Positions 9,473 to 23,728 of a stretch of DNA of 64,000 bases are shown one piece after another. The stretch comes from Fasciolopsis buskii. Its lineage: Eukaryota > Platyhelminthes > Trematoda > Plagiorchiida > Fasciolidae. The translations under genes and the position numbers were made by a program. The stretch spans positions 97,449 through 161,448 of the forward strand of contig LUCM01008702.1 of the NCBI GenBank assembly GCA_008360955.1, in the 5' to 3' direction. The stretch's first letter is position 1; each line of letters opens with the position of its first letter. Under the pieces are notes generated by a model. It was given only the letters and a program-made list of their open reading frames with translations. It was not told the DNA's origin and did not search any database.

Positions 9473-12400
9473 CTTGTTGCCTGACTGGTGATGAGATGTT
9501 TGGGTTTTAAACCCGATGCCCAGCGATCAGAACCTAAAGTAAACCAACCAGACTACGACTAGCTGATTTCCAAACTCTTTGTAAACGGGAAATAGTAGAG
9601 TCGATCTCGGTTCGAGGCGTTGAAGATTGACACAGGTAGGGCTTCAGCTAACATAGCTGGCTGTGTAGTAACGGATGCTGTTAGAATAAATAAATGAAGA
9701 CACGGAAAGAGAACCTCCTAAAAGAAACTGCTTCATCCACTCCAAGTATACAGATAGTACTGTATATAAATAGCAAATAATAGCGGCAAAATTCGGCCGA
9801 GACGGTGAGGGAGACGGTCCTTAGCAAAATAATGTCTTGAGATAATCACTCTTTCTAGAGACATGTACTCAACTATCGAGGTGATTCATGCAGGGACAAA
9901 AATTCCTGAATTGCACTACATATATCCTCATACCATATGGGTGGATCGTGAACATGCTTGTTCTACTCTACTTTGTAGCTGATCTGCTAGAGCCGAACAA
10001 GTCAGACAGATACTAAAACACTACGTACTAATCGATAAATGACTTCCGCAATGCCAATGTTTATTATCAAATTCTCTTGCACTAATCTCGTTATGAAATT
10101 AAAACAAAATACCGCGTTCAAAGCTACACTTTTCTTCGCCCAGTGTGAGAGAAATAGCGACGTGTTTACGTGGAATTATCCGGATTTGCTGAATATCCCG
10201 AACAAATGTGTGAACTTGAGTGATCATGCGTAATTATTGGGAATGGTATTTTTCTCAGCCACAACAGATATCCTTCACCGTTAAAGTAGATGAAAGTGTA
10301 GTCATTCACATTGCTTGCGATCGGCGTAAATCAAGGGACTTCTTAGGGGATCACTTTAAAATAATTCCATCACAAAATTTGGTCCGATCTAAGAACGTTA
10401 TTGCAACGAGTAAAATGACCTTAAAACGACTGTTCCCTGCTCGTGAGGCATGGATCAGTGACTCAATATCCCTTCACAGGTACGATTAAACTGGTGGGTG
10501 TAAGGTGGTCTCCTTGGTGAATTCTTTGGTAGACAAAGATAGCTTGCATTTTCGACCTAAGTATAGATGGGAGCAATTGTGACGAGTTAAAAACGGCCAG
10601 TTCGTCTTGTTCTCCTCAGCTCTTTGATAGGTACGTGTACGGGGACTTAAATGTTGCGGGACTTCTTGTTACATGAAAAACACTGATATAGAACAGATTT
10701 TGGCTAATTTACTTTTAATGATTTTGTTGTAATAACACTGTTTTTAAAGCATTCTACCGGTCACAGGAGAGTCTTTTGGTTGTCCCGGGGATGCGGCATC
10801 GACTAGATAGCCTGGCAATTGCATCTGCGCCTCCCGTTTGCGTTTTCAGAACACTCCCAGTTAAACCACTTTTGTGGATATTCCTGACTAAACACATTCA
10901 TAATAAGCTAGTACAATGCACAAGGTGACCCTTTCACGTTGCTAAAGTAATGTAGACGATGTCATGGCGCGTGATACTGACAGAGGTGGCTGCTTATGGC
11001 TAATGTTACCCACCACTGTTAACCTCAGTCGTCAGTTAGTGCTGCACTCAAGGTTAGATAGCAGACAACATGACAGAAAAGGCGCAGACGGTGAGGTTTA
11101 GAGCAACGTATGCAAGAGACCGGGTTTTGTCTTGCTTGATTCAGTCTAAGTCCGGGTTTCCCGATATCATTATCGAACCTATTATCATTGATAACAATTT
11201 ATTTGAAATATCAAGATTCTAGAAATTTCGAACAGAAAGACCCATTTCAGGCACTCTAGTTCTCTATTCTAATCTTCACCCTTATGCAAGCAGTTCTTGG
11301 TATTTTCCATACGTTAAATAGAAATAAGGCAACACTGAATGTCTTTTCAGTTCTTTAAACGAAATTTACTCCATAGCTGTAGTTTGCCGTGAATTAAAAT
11401 TGCAAAATTTATCGTGTCCTTACTGGTACAGTTCGATTGTTAACAAGTGTGTTCGAGCAACACAAAAAATGTTCGATTACGTGCAGCAAACTTTTGAAAA
11501 TCACGTACGTCCGCCATAACCTCAACTGGTATACATGGGGAATACAATAATTCACCTTGTCTTTGGCACGTTCATTTTTTTCTCACTCAGTTTTTTCTCA
11601 AAACATTGCCTCGCTAGCTGTACCCAATGGGCAAAAATGATAACAACGTTCCGTTGATGATGCTTCACAACACGAGATCGGCTTATCCATAGAATAACAA
11701 CACATTTTAGATTTTATCCATGTGTCAACGTTTTCTGGTAAGAAAAAAACAAGCAACGAGAACAGTAGGTCAGTCTGCTTGGGAAATGCGGGTGCGTCAG
11801 TCACTACAAGCAGTTGACAACTCTTATTCCATTCTTTATTTTCTTCACTGCGACAGATTGGATCAGTGTTGATGGAGCTGCATAAAAAGAAGCTTTACAT
11901 GAGTCACGCTTACGGGTTTGAATATGCCAACTGCTGGACACTTCACCACTTTAAAAACCTACTGGTCCCCAATATCTTTTCTTAACGTATGTGCACTTTT
12001 GTACTGGCAATAAAGTGCTTCCAGAAGGTAAAGTTGTAAACGACGGCAAGGGGTCTTCTAGCTTCCACGGAATGTCAAAAGCAATTGACGCTGTTCAAGT
12101 CAAAATGGCTGCCGAAAGACTCATTTGTCAAACCGAACATTAGGAACTAACAAAAATTAGCTGAAAAACCTCGTTCGACATATAGGTCGGCAACCCATGG
12201 ATAATCGACATTTTTATGTTCTAAAATAGATGTGGAGAAGTCGAATAAACCAGAGTTTTTACTTGTATGTTGAGCTGTTGACAGCTGGGCTAAATCCCAG
12301 ATCTAACGGAAAATTTATTGACATATCGATCTCGAGTTTTGCCCAAATTTTAACTGATCTACCGAAACTGGTTTTGATGAGCATCCTAAGGCTGAGGCAC

Positions 12401-14545
12401 ACGACGTTTTGACCTTCACAGTGCCTACTGTGTTCTACTGACTTATTTTCCTTTACAATTCGTACCGATTTTTGTTCATGTTGCGTTATATAGGCATTTA
12501 ATCACTTTGCTCGCTTTTATAACCCACATTACTAATCCAGTCCTGAACTATCACGGATCCCAGTAACAAACCGTGAACTTCGGTTTGCATGCAGTTAGTA
12601 CAGTACCCCGTTATGACGAAAACAATGCATCCTTCTGTACACTTAATGAGGGCGGGCGTTGTTGGGACTAGATAACGTTTTTACGTTCATGGATTCGAGT
12701 CTTTTTTCACTGATTAGTGCGATAAATCCGAGATAAAATTGTAAACCCCGAAGTTACTAATGTAAAAATTGCGGTCTGCATTGTAATAGTGAGGAGGAAG
12801 GGGATGTTGGCCTGGTGACATGATTAGTTTTGCGATAAGATTATGTGATTTGTTTTTTTCGTTCATCATTTTATCAGAGTTCCCTATCATCAATAAAACG
12901 GGGCAGTTGATCTCGCTGTCGCAGTAACAAAATTAAAAAAATTATTTAGTTTTTGGTTTTCATCACTCATACAAATTCGGATCTGGGAATAGCATTAATG
13001 CTCGTAATGAAACTGCCTTATCAGTTGTGCAGCTTAGTGTGCCCAAAAATGTTTTAGAGTTAAGCTAAACCTTAGTTTGCGCGTAAATGTCACCGGCAGT
13101 GATCGCAGCGCGCGGATTAAAACCGTGTGAACGAATGAGCATCATTTAAATCCGCTGTGCCTTTCTCTGGGACAGTTGGATAGTGCTACAATCTAATTTC
13201 AAAGCTTCCCTTGTTGATATAGGAATGGAGTATGTTCAATTAAACCTAAGTAATAAGTGATTTTTCCAGCTATTTATGGTGCAGCATGTATTTAGGAATC
13301 TTCTAGTACAGTGATTACACCAGCCGAATGTGGTTGGATTATTCAGAACAGAATTACGACTGACTCTGCGTGCATTAAGAAAAGGTTGAACCCTAAGATA
13401 ACAATTATATTCATCGTTATGATGTCAACAACACAAGAGCTTCCGTGGCCAACCATTCTACTGGCCAGTTTGAAGTTGGAATCTTGGTTCGACGTTTCCG
13501 CACCCCATCTGTCAATCGGTTAGAATGCTTTAGAACTGATTATCGGTCGGACAGTGTTTGTCGAATAATAAATTAATATTTCCTACTACAAACTATCTTG
13601 GGGGGTGAGATGGTGAGATGGGGGCGGGAGTTTGATAAACCAAAATGATCTAGAGGATGAACAAAGTCTGAAAATAACGTTATTATTAATTTAGTTTACC
13701 AATGCTAACCCACAAACCGGCCTTAGGGCTTTACTTGAATTTGCCTTATCGTTTTTCATTGCTAAAGAAAGCAAGAAGAACTTCCTGCAAACAGACCACT
13801 GTGTAAATTAAACAAAAATTGATTAGTAGCCCAACATGTAAAGTTTTCGTGAATTTAACCGTTTGCCAGAGGCACAAAATGTAACTAATAAATGATGACG
13901 GAATTTGGGATCGAGAATAGTGTATTCCAGCACTTCCGGCAACTTGCATTGACGTCGTTTTCACCTTTTTTTACCTTATACCGAACATTTCAACCGATTT
14001 CCGAATAAATTCTGCCAAGAGTTCACTATCTATCGGGATTGAAATTGCTGAATTTGCATGAACCTGTTCCCATGCCTTAGAGTAATAAACGGAACAAAAG
14101 CATCATCCATATTGGTAGGTTTGCTTTCCGCGAATTCTTATTCTAACTGAAAATTCTCAAAACCATGGTGAATGATTTGTGGGAATATTCTGGATCCATG
14201 TGCCGATTCACTAATCATTTATCCGTCCTCCACCGAAGCTGCTAACCACCCACACGGTTTGATAAAAATACCATTTAAAATATTTTAACACATCGGCCAT
14301 GATAATGATGCTCACAACGAAGGCGTAGAGGCAGACGTAGATCGGTTGACAAGCAAACCACAATTTGGGTTGACACCAGTCGATGCTGCATTCATTATTA
14401 TTACATCGTCCGTCCACTCGTGCTGGAAGTCAGGAGGACAACGACAGGGTTGTGTGTGAATAAGCAGACACACATTTGCACACGACTGCTCAAAGGAGTA
14501 TGTCACTTTGGTAAGGAAGACGACTGAGCGAACAGATAGTATCAT
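9473..14545. other. non-coding, nothing recognised
   Basis: Only short frames occur (e.g. 10039-10233 and 10220-10489 plus, 11598-11804 minus). None shows a known motif or a persuasive splice context. A longer frame at 14546-14971 (141 codons) runs through a TG microsatellite and is not considered real. Confidence 0.4.
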
Positions 14546-14708
14546 TTGCATGTTAATTGGAATTCAAAGATATGTTTCAGTTACGCGATCGTCATTGTGT
14601 ATCTCTTCTTCTCACAATCTTCACGACAATACCGACCGTCGCCAAGACAGTGTCCATCCTTGTGCATGTATGTATATGGATGTGCATACGCGATGTGCTC
14701 CATGGGTA

Positions 14709-14743
14709 GTGTGCATGTGAGTGTGGGTGTGGGTGTGTGTGCG
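14709..14743. repeat. interrupted (TG)n microsatellite
   Basis: Runs of GTGTGCATGTGAGTGTGG and GTGTGTGTGCGG are visible. It sits inside, and inflates, an open frame that I consider non-coding. Confidence 0.8.
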
Positions 14744-15259
14744 GAAGAGAAAGAGATATCAAACAAGCCAGTGGGCAAGCAAGCGAGCCAGCGAGATGCG
14801 AAGGTCGGGATTAGTTGCTGGATTGAAACGGAAACTGAGATAACTGTTTGCTTTGATCTGTCCCGCCTGTTTCTAATCGCATTTAGGCTTCCTTTCCGAT
14901 CGGGTTTCCACATCAATCGAAATTGTTCACTGTGTTTATTTTTATCGATGTCATCTTTGTTGCCACCTTAAAATAAAACAAAATTTGATGAGTTACCCGA
15001 TTAGTCAACGGAACCATATCATCCAACTTGGCTTTATAAACCATACAAGAATTAGACTATTTGTTATTCTTACTTCCGTTGTACCTGTAGAAACACTTCA
15101 GTTGAGCATTGTTTAAAATGCGTGTACCATTCATTCCTGAGAAACCGAAACGACCAGTAACAGCAAAAACATATCAGTTGAACAGAAATAGCAAATTCAT
15201 TTCCATAAGCCCGCCCATTACAGATTTTGGTTTTGAGTTGAAAAATTGAAAGATTAAAG

Positions 15260-15417
15260 GAAATTATTTAGTTAGCAAGCTTTTTTCCCAGAGCAATTCG
15301 ATTGGTAACCAGTTTGTAAATATCCGGACCAAACGGTAGTCGAAACATTGGCGCATTACATCTACCAACAACGCTGTGTTATTAATATTATATCATTCAC
15401 AATAGAAATTATTTAGT
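15260..15417 (-). mobile_element. collapsed fold-back relative with a 13-bp target-site duplication
   Basis: The direct repeat GAAATTATTTAGT lies at 15260-15272 and 15405-15417. The insert between (15273-15404) is, on the minus strand, the same element as at 6.1 kb: it starts (TA)TTGTGAATGAT, carries the GTAATGCGCCAA block, and then jumps from ..GACTACC directly to GTTTGGTCCGGA and about 50 bp of further tail. The palindrome centre and one arm are absent. It therefore confirms the element's left end and shows that the tail continues past the point where the 6.1-kb copy ends. Confidence 0.75.
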
Positions 15418-18400
15418 GCTGGAAAATGTGATAGGAATATTCCGAGATGCCAAAACGAAACAATAAACAAGACATTTGTGTGCAAACATGATTGGAGTAG
15501 CAGTTTAAAGGTATTTTCCTTTTCAGTTTCTAGTAGGAATACAAATTTTAAGGAAATAGTCAATTACGCGATTTATGTTTCCAGGCAGTTGAACATACTC
15601 CTAAGGACATGTTGGAACTTATAGTGCAGCTAATTTTTGGTAGAAATGAATTGCTTGCACTTATCGATGATAGATTAAAATATCCCATACATCAGTGCTG
15701 TTGCGATTTACCCCTTCATGAATCAAACTTTTCGAAGCGAAGTCACGTTTAATCTCAAGGAATGGATTACTGATAGCCGGTGCCTAGACAGCTATGGGGA
15801 TAGTGAATAAATGGAGTTATGTTTGGGTGTAGCGCCTACGATACAACAATCAAATTTCTGGAACAAATACCACATGAGGACAGGCTGAAATGATGTGCAC
15901 AATGATGTGCACAAGAGTCACTCGTGATCTGTTGTAGATAACATTCGCGGCAAAATTGGGCAGCACACGCTCTGGAGTTAAACAATGAATAATGAATATT
16001 TTCCCCGTAAAAACTCATCCTGGAAAATCACCATCGCCGGTGAGAACAACCGGACAAATTATAGGCGATTGGAAGGGGCTTTGCTCAAATCGATTGGCCG
16101 AGTAGTCCACTGACTGATTCGGATCGGTGACATAAGTCGATTTAATCAGCGAAGTGTTTCCGCATTATTTTTGAAACCTGACATGGGTAGTAGATATGGT
16201 GAAGTAAGATAACAGATAATCTTACAAAAGTAAACACCTTGGAACTTGTCTCCTCGACAATTTGATTCACCTTCTGCTTAACGTTGGAAAAGTACCGAGC
16301 AACAACCCTACCCGGATACTAGAATTCCAATGGTTTTTATCAACTCTCTCAAAAGCACTGCTATTGGTATTTTCTGTATATTGATTTTTCAAGGTCGTGG
16401 ATTAATTCGCAGACCAAAAATTCAGAGTAGCTTCTTAATAGCTGCCTATGAATTTATTATCTGTTGTTGCTGTCTTTATGTTTCACTGCCAGAAAGCCCA
16501 AAATATTTGATTTGTTGTCCCAGTCAATCTGCCACTTTGGCCGTAAACGACAGTTTGCTTTTTCTCTCGGTTCGCTGTCACGTCTGTTCCCTTGAAGTTT
16601 CATAGCTGGCAAAATCTAAGATATAGTGGGTCCCAAAAACAACGGAAAATGACCTGTTTCCATTGAATAACATAATACCAAGAGACGTTTACTTTGGCTA
16701 TCGATTTCTGTCAACCGCGTACGAAGTTAAATTCATTTGGAAACGGGTCCATTTTGTATAAGGAATTAAAGGCCAATCTCTAGGCCATATAGCTGCAGAC
16801 AGCACAGAGACAACCATAAAAAGAAGAACAATCTTTGTGTAAATATGCATACTAAGTACAATTACTTAAGTTTCAACAACCAATGTATTAAGTTTCACAC
16901 TGTTGAACACAGCGGAAAAAGGATTAGATGTCATAAAATAAATAAATTGATATTAACATAAGGCACACATTTCTTCATTGCAAAAGTGTAGAAACAATAC
17001 CGACTTTGTAAATTTCAGCTGTTGCATGGTTATAACTATTTAAAACAAACTGACCTTGATCAACGTTTCAGAATTTCACAGCATGGCATAACTTGTAAAT
17101 GTTACTTTGCTTAAATCTACACTAAAAATGTGTTGCCATATTTATTACTATCTTTTTTGATTTGAGGTTTTTAATCAGTTGAAAATTCATGGATCCAAGA
17201 ACCTTTGTCAGTTTTTTACATTGCAATCACATACATCCCCCAGTTTTGTTGCTCATAGTAACTCGGGCTTCCGTATCTAGGATCATGCAAACAGTCTCCC
17301 TTTCGAAATTTTATGTTTGTTTCAAGTGTTTGCATCAACTGCAGTACAGGCCGTTTGATTAACTCATTGGCTAGAGGAAAGCGCATTTTGTCGGCCATCA
17401 AACCACTACAAAATACACCAAGCAGCCTAATTTTACACATTCTTTTCTAAGTAATTTATAAATTGACTGTTCAATTAAGTCTAACTTACAGACGTCAGCG
17501 CAGTAAATTAAATTAAACCGACATTCTTTTAGTCATTGTTAAATACACGGTTCACTAGCAGGAATCGCCGGCACCACAATTGAAATGAAATAACACTAAA
17601 TAGCCTTCCAGGGATGTACACCCTGACGGTCGTCTGACGCAGCAACTAGCGCGATCTGAGTCAATGGACTAGCCTTCTCGGTTATTTTCTAGTCGAATCA
17701 AACTTCATAGATAAGATGAGTCTTAACACTCTTGCAAATATGCCAAAGTGTTTTGACGCCGTAGGTGGAATTGGTTGTTACGTAGGCCGCTCGCGATTTG
17801 TTCTCCAACTTCGTTTGTCTTCTGCGTGCCAAGTTCAGAACCTAGTCCACAATTCGTCAGACTATGATACAAAGTCTGTCGTTCATATACGATCTTGTCG
17901 CATGCCGAGGTTGATAGTTTATTGAGTAGTACCTTCCAATGCATGTATTCTATCTAATTTGAAAGCAGAAAGGAGTTTTGCCAACCCAACCCCCTGATCA
18001 GCCGTGCTGAAGAAACCGATCGACTTGGTCACCTGATTCCCCGGCTTGCTTTGTCCACCTACCAAGATTTTCTTGAATTGGTTCATTTTCGTTCCCTAAC
18101 CTGTTCCAGCAAAGTAATCAGACTAACGTATGGGGCTGATTCATCCCTAGCAAAGAGATAATCACAAGTTGCGATGTATGGCTTACGGCAAATTATTGCA
18201 AACGAAATCTAATGCATAAGCGCTTAAGAAACTTCCCAGTTCAGAATTTCGAATGTTTTCCCGGGACAAATAAGCAAAAAATCAAAATTGCTTGAACTTC
18301 AAACGTTAATCTGGCTTCTTTATTGTAGTGGCGGTTTTTCTTGTCCACCCACAGTCCATCTAAATCTAGTTATGACGTGCATAGTAAACGATAATGTCCC

Positions 18401-20103
18401 CATTGCATCTGGGCACATGTTCACCTCTAAAATTTTTGCTATTGGGAGACGATCAGTAGAGTAAATTGACCACCACACTCACGCAGCTAATTTTATCAGG
18501 TTGGTGGAAATGCTTTCATTTGGATTAGTATTGGACTGGACAGTGTACTCGAGCTACGCGGTTGAGATGATTGACCCTGTTCCACCACTGGCCACGGAGG
18601 CAGGCCCGAAAACTCGCAAATGTCTGACGCCAGAAGAATGTGTACGCTTTGATGTGGTTACCTGTTATTAGAATCTCCTTCTGCAGACGGTTATTGTGGG
18701 TAAACGCAATCGGTTTAGCCTTTTCCGAATGAGCACTTTGAAGTTCATTTGCCAACAGTTTCCCCTTTGCTTTTTCATTGATAATTAAGTACGACAATTC
18801 GGCCCATCGAACAAGATTGTTGATAGTTTAATAACACGATTACTGGTCGTGTGTTGTACAAATGTTGTTTCATCATTCTTTCACCGAACTGGTCATAACC
18901 TTGTCTTTATGTGCCATAGCAAAGTACAAATGACCGGAATCAAACATTTGCGTTAATTATCGGGAAAATTTGCGAGAGCATCAAAAACCTTCATTTCACA
19001 GCGTCGCCAAAACTCCTTGAAGAGATTTGTGAATTTGGTCAACGCGAATGAAAGTGAATAAATCTCTGTTTATATTATTGGGTCAACCCCTTTTGTAGTT
19101 TGTTTGTTGAGCTCTTCGGCAGGACCGAATAAGGAAGTGGTAGTTTGACAAAAACCGGAACGACTTTGCATTTAAATGCTCTTAGTTAAACACTTGCGAC
19201 ACGCAAAGTTTTAAATTAGTTCTCAGAGGGTGACATTCTTCAACATCGTATGGATACAAAAAGTGTTATAACTGATGAACAATCAAACGAGAGGCAAATT
19301 TTGTCCTCACGTTTTTGAAATCCGGCCCTTAGCGATGGACTTCTTCAAATTCGTCTCGTAAAATAAAATTCACATTTTCGATTCACCCGATAATTGGAAA
19401 GAGTAACTTTGAAAAGATCCGAATAAAATGAGATGGGTGCATAACAAAGCATACCCCTTTTTCAATAAATTCACAAAGTATGCTGCCAAGTAATTGCTTG
19501 AATTCCCTGAAGCATTTAAAACCTGTGCCGTCCAGGGCGTGCATTCCACGGGAATGCCAAGTCGCATTAAGAAAATCGAAAAAAGTATTTGGCATTCTTA
19601 ATTATCCGCCCCATAGGTCTTTGGAAAATCTTGAATGCTTAAACATAGACCCGTTAGATTTCCTGTGGCGTGGATGTACATTCCACCATGCGTAATAACC
19701 CTCTCCAGCCGACTACTTCATTTTACTTGAATGTCATTCACAAACACCCCACGAATTTGTTTGACACAAACGTCCAAGAACGTTGTCCTTAATCCAAATA
19801 CGGACGCCTTTTGGTAGGTACTAAATTGGGAACGGCTCTTAACTTGGTCTTATATAGTTAACGGTATCATTTGAATCGATAACTGTCAGAAGACGATCAT
19901 AAAGATGCATTCAAAATGGTTTTGAGTAAATTGTCTTACAATTCCTACAAATCCTCTCGAAATCATCGACTCGATTTCAAAAATGCTAGCATATTTTGAA
20001 AATCAGAAAAGTGCAATGCGTGTTTACTGTGGTTTAACTACCAAACGGTCCGTAGGCAAATCGTCGGTTTTTTTATTTTGCTTTCCCAGCATTTCGCACC
20101 TTT
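15418..20103. other. non-coding, nothing recognised
   Basis: Only short frames of up to about 91 codons occur (16330-16605 plus, 18525-18797 minus), with no domain signature. Composition is ordinary and AT-leaning. No RNA gene or mobile element was identified besides the duplication at 15889. Confidence 0.4.
15889..15912. repeat. 12-bp tandem duplication
   Basis: AATGATGTGCAC is repeated twice in direct succession. It is a small local duplication. Confidence 0.8.
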
Positions 20104-20158
20104 TATATATGCATATTTATATATATGTATGTATATATGCATGCGCGTATATATACAG
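20104..20158. repeat. AT-rich TATATG microsatellite
   Basis: An interrupted run of TATATGCATATTTATATATA-type sequence with an alternating purine/pyrimidine pattern (TATATGCATGCGCG). Confidence 0.8.
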
Positions 20159-21366
20159 ATCGGAATGATAGTGGTTCAGTTATCTGCATCAGTTCATGGG
20201 ATATACGGATTCGAATATGCTGCTCAGTGCTGAGTAGTTATTCAGTCTCGTGGCATGACCAGGATGCTTTCACAGTTCAGATCCAGCTAAGCCCAGACTT
20301 AATAGTTTGTCTAAATTTCTTTGACAAAATTGGAGGCGAAAAGGTAAGATGGGAAGAAAAAGTGTGACTAAAAGCATGCGAATTTCACGCAATCCAATAG
20401 ACCTACGATTCTCTAATGATACGCAGAGTGAAGACAGCTCAAACTTAACAAAATATTGGAAACTGAAGACCGCCAAATGTGAACTTGGTGAAAACTTAGA
20501 GATCCAGAAAAATGACTGAGGTATTTGTTTTTCTGTGTGGATTACAGATTATTGCTGTTCTTCTATGGGACTGAAAACACGTGGAGTCGAGACATATTTA
20601 ACAAGTGACATACGTGCAGTCTAAAAGAAATGCAATATTCCGTTTTTACATTTTATCTGCATTTTTACTGGGCATACCAGAAAATGCCATCGTTTTACAC
20701 GATAATTTTTGTGTGACAAGTTTCACATAGTAGCAGTCAATTTGCTAATTCAGCTACACGCGTATATCAAAATGTCAAACAAAGTAATGGGTTTTTCCTA
20801 TTCCCTTCACCGACAGGCATCAGGTTTTGCTAGAAAGAGCTAAATGGTTTGAAGCTTAGGCAGTCCGCACTTGGTGAGGAATGTGCACATGAATAAACAA
20901 TTCCATCGCAAATATCTCTCTGGTTGTCGAGGTCGGTCAGCTGATTAGCGGACTTCGTGAGGCGTAGCTGGGAATAGTAATCTATCCTATTTACAAACAA
21001 AGCCTGTCGAAACTCTTCAACATCCTGTACCTGATTACTATTCCGGACAATCTGTCAACTGTCAGGCTTGAATGTGCTGCCCGAAGTCTATACGAATAGA
21101 AGTAGAGATGACGGGATATTTTCACTATCGGAACCTTGCTGTGAGCCATCAATTTCTGGTCACAAAATGCAACCGAGAAGAAATCGCTCAAAGTAGTCGC
21201 ACGCTTCCGGATACTTGCAGAGCTGCAAGTCAATATCGAGAGGCACATAGTATACGGTAACAGGTCTGCCTTAGTACTCAGATATCCAGGGAAAACGGGA
21301 TTCACATGAACGTAAAAAACTGAATGAAACTGGGACACCAGCCTCGAAAACGGATTACAGGGTCAC

Positions 21367-21387
21367 TATATATATATATATATATAT
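21367..21387. repeat. (TA)10 microsatellite
   Basis: Uninterrupted TA dinucleotide run. Confidence 0.9.
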
Positions 21388-23708
21388 GTACAATGAGTCA
21401 ATGTAAGCAGAATATTTGGGTGTAATATGGCTAATAATTCACCAAAATGCAAACTGCTTCCACAGAAGCCCTTGCTGATCTGGATATCGCTTGGTGAGAC
21501 TGATTTAAAGTTTTGTTTGTGTGCATATCTCAAGGGGTTCAACGCACCCGGAAACAAGAGTGATCTCACGAGGCAATAAGGCGTCCCTGGTGGAAATGCT
21601 TATTGCGGCGCCTGTATCACTTTTGGCATTCCACTAAAACAGATGCATGTAATTAAGCCTTCACTTCATGAATTCCCTTCTGCAACCGAATTCTTATGAC
21701 CACATCCCAAGATAGCCTATAAATGCCAACGCGGCATACCGCTGATTTCGGCATAGATGATCGCATCCAACTGAAGCAGATTTTCAAAACAACCTGCATA
21801 GATCATCATCAGACACTTGGCTTTTGTAGAATAATGGTCCCATTTTTGTGAGCAGAACTAAAGTAAAAGATATGATGTTTTAGAGAATGAAGGTTAAATA
21901 CTAACGTCATTTATTTTCCACATTTCCTGCCGATACCAGTAAATGAATGACAGTTAGTGGCGATCAGATTTAATGGTAAAAACGGTTCGTGACAAGTGAT
22001 TTTAACAAAATTGTTGGAAGCACGGTGGCAAGAGTTTTGTGCTTATTAAGGCATAAAACTGTCAACGTCATCGAATGAATTGCCAGGAGGATGGTAGCAG
22101 CTCAGCTACCCATTTCTGACTGTTTTCTCTTTTAGCTGTGGTTTTGACATGAACTTCAAAATGTATGGCACCAATTTGTTTACCAGGCTAATAAACCCGT
22201 TCAATGATGGTGAGCTGAAGTCAAATAATTTTGTTATCTCCCGGGATGGCAATGATATGTGAAATCTTGTAGCGACTGCATCCGTCATGTTAGGTACAAA
22301 GCAAACTTAATGACAAAAAAGGCCATGGTTTAATTGTGCTTTAATGTATGCGTGCTTGCGTTCCCAAATGCTCAGAAATGTTTGCATGTAAATGTAACAT
22401 TGCAGTGTTTAACGTGACGTGACGAGCTGCATGTAGAGTAAAAGGCTTTGCAATGCCCAGAAATTTGATGTGAAAATCGTGCGTTAGATTTTCACTATTA
22501 GTAGCATCTAGCAACTCACGGCATTTCGTAACGCTGCGTTCCAAACAGAAGTGTACTTCAGATTGCCTCCTGTTAAAGAGCAGTTGACAATTAGTCCACA
22601 ACATCGGGATTACTTGCTATGTCATCGGATTTCTTATGCTTAACTCAGTGACGAGAGCGTAGGCATTGCTTATGGAAGATTGCCAGCTCCTTTCCAGCTA
22701 GTGGATTAGCGTATTAATGGAAATTTCACCCGTAAGGTTTCCACCTATGTTTCTATCTGGCGCAGTGTTTCGACACCGTTTTTCGACCGTTCCAACTCAG
22801 TAAAAAAACAGCGCCTGGATTTATTGCCTAAGTCACATTGCCCATTTCTTTTATTCATGAGGCTGCACTGAAGATCGAGATGACCAGAGAATAACGCTTA
22901 TGATCGTCATCTGGACTTGATGATCAACAATTCCAAAGTGATGTTAGTTTTTTGGGAATGAGTTCATTTTTCAAATAACACTTTACATTACTCTGAAACA
23001 GTCCAATCAGGGCAGGTAATCGGGACCAGAATTTTGAAACACCATTTTTCTCCGTTTTTCCCACTGATTTGCGGGCGGCAAATCAGTCTCGTCTTTTATC
23101 CATCTATCTATCCACGTGTATTCATTTATTTACCTATTTTTTTCTATTTGTCTTCTTACTCCACCCTCCTGATCTCATACATTTTACGGAGACAGAATTT
23201 AATCTGTCAGTATTTCCGCCAGTCAGGGTTCGTTACGTTGACAGAAGTAGACCGTCACAGATGGTCCGTCGCCACCTATCCAAACGAAGTAAGCCAAGCT
23301 TGACTCAGCTGTACCCGCCATTCGAGTAGTTGACCGTCCGTCCATTTTTTTGTACCTACATCATCTGTGTTTGAGGATGATCCGAGTGTGCGTGTGTGCA
23401 AATTTGTGCGTGGGTGCAAGGTTGTGCTCTTTCGCGTGCATAAATGTGTCCACGTAAGGACGACGCACATTGCGTGCCCAAAAGCAGTTCGGATACAGGA
23501 GGTAGCAAACAGACAACTGAATAAAGTTGCACAAACATTTCAGTTGACATTTCCGTTTCAATAGTGGCCGTGCTAGTAAAGTGGTGTAAGCAGATCGGAG
23601 TGGAGTAGCTTCTCCAATTTTCTTCATTCAAAATGTTTGATTCGCGTGCTAAACGGAATTAACTCGATTAAGTTGTGGCTCGCGAGAGCGAAAGGGAACG
23701 AGAATATA

Positions 23709-23728
23709 ACACACACACATACATACAA
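23709..23728. repeat. (AC)n/(ATAC)n microsatellite
   Basis: ACACACACACATACATACA-type run. Confidence 0.85.

Noticed and set aside
14546..14971. 141-codon frame
   Set aside because: It runs through a TG microsatellite, which removes stops, and the opposite strand is open too. No domain is visible.
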